From NCBI GenBank assembly GCA_018222965.1, contig JAAEZH010000009.1, positions 62,001 through 126,000 of the forward strand: 64,000 nt of DNA, in the 5' to 3' direction. Below the pieces are notes generated by a model that was not told the origin of the DNA, did not search any database, and worked only from the letters and a program-made list of their open reading frames with translations. Both the position numbers and the translations under genes were made by a program. Origin of the DNA: Bacteroidota bacterium. Lineage in GTDB: Bacteria; Bacteroidota; Bacteroidia; Chitinophagales; Saprospiraceae. Position 1 is the stretch's first letter; the number at the start of each line of letters is the position of its first letter. Positions 59,663 through 64,000 of the stretch are shown piece after piece.

Positions 59663-60771
59663 TCCCGATCGTGAATAGGTCCATCCTTCTCCCGCAAGGA
59701 GCCTCCTTTTTTTCCGGCAAATACAGCAATAACCTCGCTTACAATACTTATCGCTATTTCTTCCGGAGTGGTCGCTCCGATATCCAGTCCGCAGGGAGAA
59801 TAGATTCGGGATTTTTGTTCTTCAGTGAGAACGATCCCCTCCGTTTCCATCTCCTCAACCATCTTATCGAATCGTTTTTTGGGCCCCAACACTGCAATGT
59901 AAGAAGCATCTCCCTGCACGGCGGCTTTTAGATTCGCCAAATCCGTTTTGTAATCGTGGGCCATCAATACCAGGGCTGTGCGATTGTCTGTTTCAGGTCT
60001 GGCACTTTTCGTTTTTGGATACAATCCGGTAACCTTTGCCAACTTTTGCTTTTTCAGTTTTTGCACATTGCCGGTCAGACTGAGATCCCAGTCCAGGGAT
60101 CCGGCAATTTCCAATAAAGGATAAACATCATAGTTATCCCCAAATACGGCCAGATGAATTTGAGGCGGGATCCATTCCATGAAAATGGAAATTTCGGCAT
60201 CCCCAATTGTAAATTCAAACCGTTTTGATTTCTGCCGCTCGACAACCACTTTTGCAGCTTCGCGAATGCTGCTGGCCAGTATTTCATGCTCACATCCTTC
60301 CAACTGCTTCCCGGGTACATCAAAATAATAGGTATCGCCCAGCTTAACCGCTTTATTTTTGCCGCTTACGCGAATGACGGTAGCGAGGATATGCGACTGC
60401 CGGGACGCCGTACACTTACGCAACAGGTTCAGGTTTTTCTCATCGTTCCGAATCGGAGAGATCAATACATCGATCACTCCATTGCATCCCAGGCCAACAC
60501 CAATTTGATTTTCATCATCGGTGGATGTATCATAAGTTACTACCGAAGGCTTCTCCTTCATGATAGCTATTTGGGACCGTTTTAAAGCATCCCCCTCGAG
60601 GCATCCACCACTGATTCCCCCTTCAAATATCCCGGAATCGAATACAAGCATGCGGGCTCCCTCCCGGCGATAAGAAGATTGCTCCACACGTACCACCAGA
60701 GCCATGGCCGCATTCAAATCATCTGATTTATGGGTGTCGTAAAAGGATAATACAGACTTGATCTCTTTCAT
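59659..60771 (-). CDS. xdhC: XdhC/CoxI-family maturation protein
   Basis: 370 residues. XdhC_CoxI domain at about 10-80 (VRVEQSSYRREGARMLVF, GISGGCLEGDALK) and the XdhC Rossmann domain at about 190-340 (LAVFGDNYDVYPLLEIAGSLDWDL, SYIAVLGPKKRFDKM, IYSPCGLDIGATTPEEIAISIVSE). It binds and protects the sulfurated molybdenum cofactor before insertion into xanthine dehydrogenase or related enzymes. No structural subunit is in the window. Confidence 0.93.
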   Translation of the reverse strand: MKEIKSVLSFYDTHKSDDLNAAMALVVRVEQSSYRREGARMLVFDSGIFEGGISGGCLEGDALKRSQIAIMKEKPSVVTYDTSTDDENQIGVGLGCNGVIDVLISPIRNDEKNLNLLRKCTASRQSHILATVIRVSGKNKAVKLGDTYYFDVPGKQLEGCEHEILASSIREAAKVVVERQKSKRFEFTIGDAEISIFMEWIPPQIHLAVFGDNYDVYPLLEIAGSLDWDLSLTGNVQKLKKQKLAKVTGLYPKTKSARPETDNRTALVLMAHDYKTDLANLKAAVQGDASYIAVLGPKKRFDKMVEEMETEGIVLTEEQKSRIYSPCGLDIGATTPEEIAISIVSEVIAVFAGKKGGSLREKDGPIHDRD

Positions 60772-60983
60772 GAATAAAACATTAGCCCTTATAGAAGGCG
60801 GAAAAGAGGAATGGGTATGAGCAACAAATTAATACAGTAAAATCCAATTTTTAGTTTAAAAAATGCGCCTAATCCAATAGAAAATGCGCTATCCTCCAAA
60901 GGAGTAAGGGATACCTTTGAAGAAGTTGCCCCACTTCAAAGAAAACGACGCATACTATTTTTAATCATTCAAATCTTTTAGCA

Positions 60984-62450
60984 ATGATTGTTAAGAACTG
61001 GCTAAAGGCGTTGCCGTTTATCCTCCTTATTTTTTCGGCATATTCCGTCAATGCTCAAACACTTAGCGACGAATTGGAGGCCGTAGCCGACATCATTGTC
61101 GATATCAACGGCACCGGCGATTACACAACCGTAGCAGCTGGCTTAAATGCAGTACCAGACTTCAACGACGAATGGATGGTTGTTTATGTAAAAAAAGGCA
61201 CCTACTACGAAAAGATCATCCTCAACCATAAAAAGACCAAAGTCGTTTTGGTAGGCGAGGATGTAGACAGCACCATCATCACTTACGATGATCACGCCGA
61301 AGCTTCTTTACCCGGACACACCTTTAGTGCCTACACATTCCGGGCTGACCCGCATGACTTCCAGGCCTACAACATCACTTTTGAAGCGACCAGCACCGCC
61401 AGCCAGGCAGTTGCCTATCACTCCAATGGCGATCGTCAAATCCTGTTCCATTGCAAATTCCTGGGCAATCAGGATACCTACTTTGACAACTTCCGTACGC
61501 GCCGATATTTTCTCGACAGCTACATCGAAGGCGATGTCGATTTCATTTTTGGCTTCGGAGTATCGATGTTTGACAGCTGTCATGTCCATATTAATGACCA
61601 GGGCTATGCAACCGCTGCAGCTACTCCTCAGTATTACGAATTTGGCTATGTTTTCAAACACAGCTATGTGACCGTCAGAGACGGAGGCACCTGGTATGCT
61701 TCATTGGGACGCCCCTGGTTTGACTATGCCAACACCATCTTCTTCGAATGCTGGTTGCATGAACGTATCATTGGTCAGGGCTGGTCTCCCTGGGGTGGAC
61801 GCGAAGAAACCTGCATCTACCAGGAGTACAACAATTTCGGACCAGGTTCAGATACCACCAATCGGGCAGAATGGAGTTCGCAATTGGATCCGGCACTGGC
61901 TCCCCGATACAACATCGACACCATCTTTGCTGCGACCAACTTCCCCAGCGACCTTGGTCCCGTTGTGGACTCGCTCGAATTTTGGTCCATGCGCGACCGT
62001 TTTGAAGAGGCCGGCTATGCAGAAAGAGCCGACACCATCCTCTATGCCGGACGAGATGAATGGCCCGAATATCCAACAGACAACTGGCATCCGGAATTCT
62101 ACCAGCCGGTTTATGCTCCGGTGAGAGAATATACCGACTTCTTTTATACCGAAATTGATACCACCACCACTTCTGCCCTGAAATTTGTTTCAGCTTCAGA
62201 TCATGGAATTAGTGTTATCAATCCAATGGATGAAAACCTGATCATTAACAGCGAAAATTTCATCCATGGAGAAGTGATTATTTCTCTTTACGATCTTCAG
62301 GGACGCAAAGTCATTCAGCGAAAGCTGCAAGACCTTCCTAATGGCAAGACAGAAATACCATTACAAACCCTGCAATTACCAGGTGGCATGTACATATACA
62401 GTGTGGAGGCCGAAAACTTTAGAGCTTCCGGCAAGCTGCTAAAACAGTAA
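60984..62450 (+). CDS. Secreted pectinesterase with type IX sorting domain
   Basis: 488 residues. Signal peptide ends FSAYSVNAQ. The beta-helix pectin methylesterase domain shows GTGDYTTVAAGLNAVP, CKFLGNQDTYF (QDT), EGDVDFIFGFG with catalytic Asp, and LGRPWFDYA. The C-terminal 80 residues (ISVINPMDENLIINSEN...GGMYIYSVEAENFRASGKLLK) are a T9SS sorting domain. It removes methyl esters from pectin outside the cell. It stands alone, not in a polysaccharide locus. A strong terminator follows. Confidence 0.93.
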   Translation: MIVKNWLKALPFILLIFSAYSVNAQTLSDELEAVADIIVDINGTGDYTTVAAGLNAVPDFNDEWMVVYVKKGTYYEKIILNHKKTKVVLVGEDVDSTIITYDDHAEASLPGHTFSAYTFRADPHDFQAYNITFEATSTASQAVAYHSNGDRQILFHCKFLGNQDTYFDNFRTRRYFLDSYIEGDVDFIFGFGVSMFDSCHVHINDQGYATAAATPQYYEFGYVFKHSYVTVRDGGTWYASLGRPWFDYANTIFFECWLHERIIGQGWSPWGGREETCIYQEYNNFGPGSDTTNRAEWSSQLDPALAPRYNIDTIFAATNFPSDLGPVVDSLEFWSMRDRFEEAGYAERADTILYAGRDEWPEYPTDNWHPEFYQPVYAPVREYTDFFYTEIDTTTTSALKFVSASDHGISVINPMDENLIINSENFIHGEVIISLYDLQGRKVIQRKLQDLPNGKTEIPLQTLQLPGGMYIYSVEAENFRASGKLLKQ

Positions 62451-62465
62451 GCCTGAAATAAAGAA

Positions 62466-62490
62466 GCCCAGCCTGAAAAACAGGCTGGGC
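62466..62490 (+). terminator. Terminator of the pectinesterase gene
   Basis: GCCCAGCCTG and CAGGCTGGGC with loop AAAAA, followed by GTTTTTATTT. Confidence 0.92.
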
Positions 62491-62515
62491 GTTTTTATTT
62501 GCACACACGCCACGC

Positions 62516-63163
62516 TTAAAACTTAATCTCCTCTCCATTAATCATAAGCTGCGTATAGTCAAAGAAAAAGGTATCGCGCTCCGCTTGAATTACCCGAAGT
62601 TTTTTCACCAGCTTTCCATAATCACTTTCTACCCAATCGGTAAAATCAATGCGGATTACTTCAGAAGTATCCAGCATATTCCAAAACATAACAGAGGAAA
62701 TCACTTCCTGTGATTCATCCGGAATCATTCTAACGGGATGCTCCAATTTGTCTACTGCATTAACGCTATTCCCCCCTTCCACTACCTGAAAGTCAGAATA
62801 AAATTGATTAGGACGAGTCTGGATTCGATGAAAATCGTGGCTGCGAACCATTTCAACCACTTCCCGGGAAAGCGTATCAACTACCTCTCCTTCCGGATTT
62901 AAAACATAGCCAATTCCATTTTCAGACACGCTTGCATGAAAGGCCTCTTCCCGGTATTCAAAATCCTGTTTAAATGTATAAGTACTATCCGTAAAGGAAT
63001 GAACTTCCGTTACATATCGACCATCTGGTCCAAGGCAATTAGCTACGGAATGGATTTCATCAATAAATAAATAATTACTGTTTAGAGGCAGTCTGACTGT
63101 ATCATCTTCGGATGTTTGGCAAGCAAAGAAAAAAAGGAAAATAAAAGTCCATTGCAATTTCAT
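62516..63163 (-). CDS. Lipoprotein of unknown function
   Basis: 215 residues. Lipobox FFFACQ, Cys at about residue 15. The mature part is beta-rich with VTEVHSFTDSTYTFKQDFEYREEAF and no recognised motif. Start overlaps the stop of the GNAT gene by four bases, so the two are cotranscribed. Confidence 0.72.
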   Translation of the reverse strand: MKLQWTFIFLFFFACQTSEDDTVRLPLNSNYLFIDEIHSVANCLGPDGRYVTEVHSFTDSTYTFKQDFEYREEAFHASVSENGIGYVLNPEGEVVDTLSREVVEMVRSHDFHRIQTRPNQFYSDFQVVEGGNSVNAVDKLEHPVRMIPDESQEVISSVMFWNMLDTSEVIRIDFTDWVESDYGKLVKKLRVIQAERDTFFFDYTQLMINGEEIKF

Positions 63164-63702
63164 AGCTCCTGCTTTTCAACCCATTCCTTAGCCAATAATC
63201 CATACACCACATCATCCACCCACTCTCCCTTAAAAAACAAACTTTCGCGAAAATGCGCTTCCTTGCGGAAACCCAGACGCTCCAATAATCGAATGGAAGA
63301 TCGATTTGCCGGATCCACGGAAGCAAAGATGCGGTGCTTATTAAGCTCGGTAAATAAATACTTCATTACAGCATGCATGGCTTCGCGGGCAAAACCACAC
63401 CCTTGTTTTGCTTTACTGAGGGTGACCCCCAATTCACACTGACGATTTTGATCGCCGGTAAAATGAATCCCCACATCGCCAATAACGGCTCCATTTTCCT
63501 TATCAACAAGCACCAGCTGAAACCAGCTTTCTGCTTCATTAAAGTCGGACGGATTCTTTTTGATAAATGCTTCTACTTCCTCCGGCGACTCCGGTACCCA
63601 GCCCTGATATTTATTAGCTTCGGGATCCGAGCGATAAGCAAAGACCGCTTCTTTATCCCGTAATTCGATGGGCCGCAATAAGAGCCTGTCTGTATGTATC
63701 AT
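63160..63702 (-). CDS. GNAT acetyltransferase, RimJ/L-like
   Basis: 180 residues from ATG 63702 (MIHTDRLLLRPIELRDKEAV), the typical start; the frame opens earlier without a start-like context. Acetyl-CoA region ELGVTLSKAKQGCGFAREAMHAVMKYLF and ANRSSIRLLERLGFRKEAHFRES are diagnostic. Acceptor may be a ribosomal protein N-terminus. Second in a chain of three with the DUF1801 gene upstream. Confidence 0.92.
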   Translation of the reverse strand: MIHTDRLLLRPIELRDKEAVFAYRSDPEANKYQGWVPESPEEVEAFIKKNPSDFNEAESWFQLVLVDKENGAVIGDVGIHFTGDQNRQCELGVTLSKAKQGCGFAREAMHAVMKYLFTELNKHRIFASVDPANRSSIRLLERLGFRKEAHFRESLFFKGEWVDDVVYGLLAKEWVEKQEL

Positions 63703-63710
63703 GGGGAAGG

Positions 63711-64000
63711 TTACATGCCCAGCAAGGGCAAATGTTTGACTTTGTGATAACTGAACCCGGCAGCAATACACGCCTTTAATGGAGACTCCGGTACTGCATC
63801 CTCCAAACCAAAAACGATGGCCCGATTCCCTTCATAGGAAAACACATCTCCAAAGACCGACTTAAAAGCGGGCACCAATTTACTGGTGCACTTAAAATAC
63901 ATGGCATACTGGTCCGGCTTCTTCGGTTTCCAATCAATTCGAATGGTACTCCCGTGTTTGGTCAAATAACTGGGCTCTCCCCATTTTAAGGTTTCTTCCA
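63711..64000 (-). CDS. DUF1801 protein, 5' end outside the window
   Basis: The frame is open to the right edge, reading EETLKWGEPSYLTKHGSTIRIDW at the edge and ending FSYHKVKHLPLLGM. The ETLKWGEPSY and YEGNRAIVFGLED stretches match DUF1801 (YdhG-like). At least 96 codons are seen. The gene continues beyond 64000; its stop is nine bases before the GNAT start. Confidence 0.82.
   Translation of the reverse strand, partial: EETLKWGEPSYLTKHGSTIRIDWKPKKPDQYAMYFKCTSKLVPAFKSVFGDVFSYEGNRAIVFGLEDAVPESPLKACIAAGFSYHKVKHLPLLGM

Overview
The window looks like a chromosomal, largely housekeeping stretch of a Bacteroidota genome. Evidence: two secreted proteins with type IX secretion C-terminal sorting domains (35983-38085 and 60984-62450), families that are typical of this phylum (DUF4837, DUF2851, the short arginine decarboxylase, a Nudix-winged-helix regulator), promoter boxes of the TTTG-N19/20-TAnnTTTG type, and few strong Shine-Dalgarno sequences. 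A saprospirian or related environmental lineage is my guess only; no rRNA is present to test it.

Layout. 0-1.5 kb: the end of a secreted serine hydrolase, rpsU, and a tRNA(CAT) whose 3' end and terminator are duplicated around a small GIY-YIG nuclease gene. 1.5-9.2 kb: HAD phosphatase, trmB, a hydrolase, outer-membrane and envelope proteins, a DUF4837 lipoprotein, and an ECF sigma/zinc-finger-TPR pair. 9.3-19.2 kb: htpG, a PrsW-like protease, a MazG-like gene with dtd, a sugar nucleotidyltransferase operon, DUF2851, and a glycosyltransferase/acyltransferase pair. 19.2-32.6 kb: cyclase/kynurenine formamidase-like gene, arginine decarboxylase, Nfu, a second ECF sigma operon, kynureninase, Ogt, NAD kinase, a BamA-like barrel, a CBS protein and a GAF-SpoIIE phosphatase. 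32.7-44 kb: esterase, a flavin reductase-DUF2256-photolyase operon, a secreted BNR-repeat protein, a Nudix-like regulator divergent from a GH3 beta-glucosidase, GNAT, RluF and a DODA-type dioxygenase. 44.3-48.6 kb: argBDCJ operon. 48.8-64 kb: small membrane proteins, DoxX, an endonuclease-like hydrolase, aldo/keto reductase, TlpA-like lipoprotein, a molybdoenzyme maturation trio (MocA, NifS-like, XdhC), a secreted pectinesterase, and a DUF1801 gene cut by the right edge.

The least ordinary content lies between and across the genes. A short near-palindrome, TTTCGSCGAAA, recurs about 20 times in both intergenic DNA and all reading frames of genes. A second palindrome family (CGACATGACATGTCG) occurs at three intergenic sites. 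There is one MITE-like element, a pair of related tandem hairpins upstream of the PrsW gene, a 9-bp minisatellite upstream of nadK, a deletion scar joining a U32-peptidase start to a ferredoxin end, and the tRNA-flanked GIY-YIG module. No CRISPR array, prophage or complete insertion sequence was seen.
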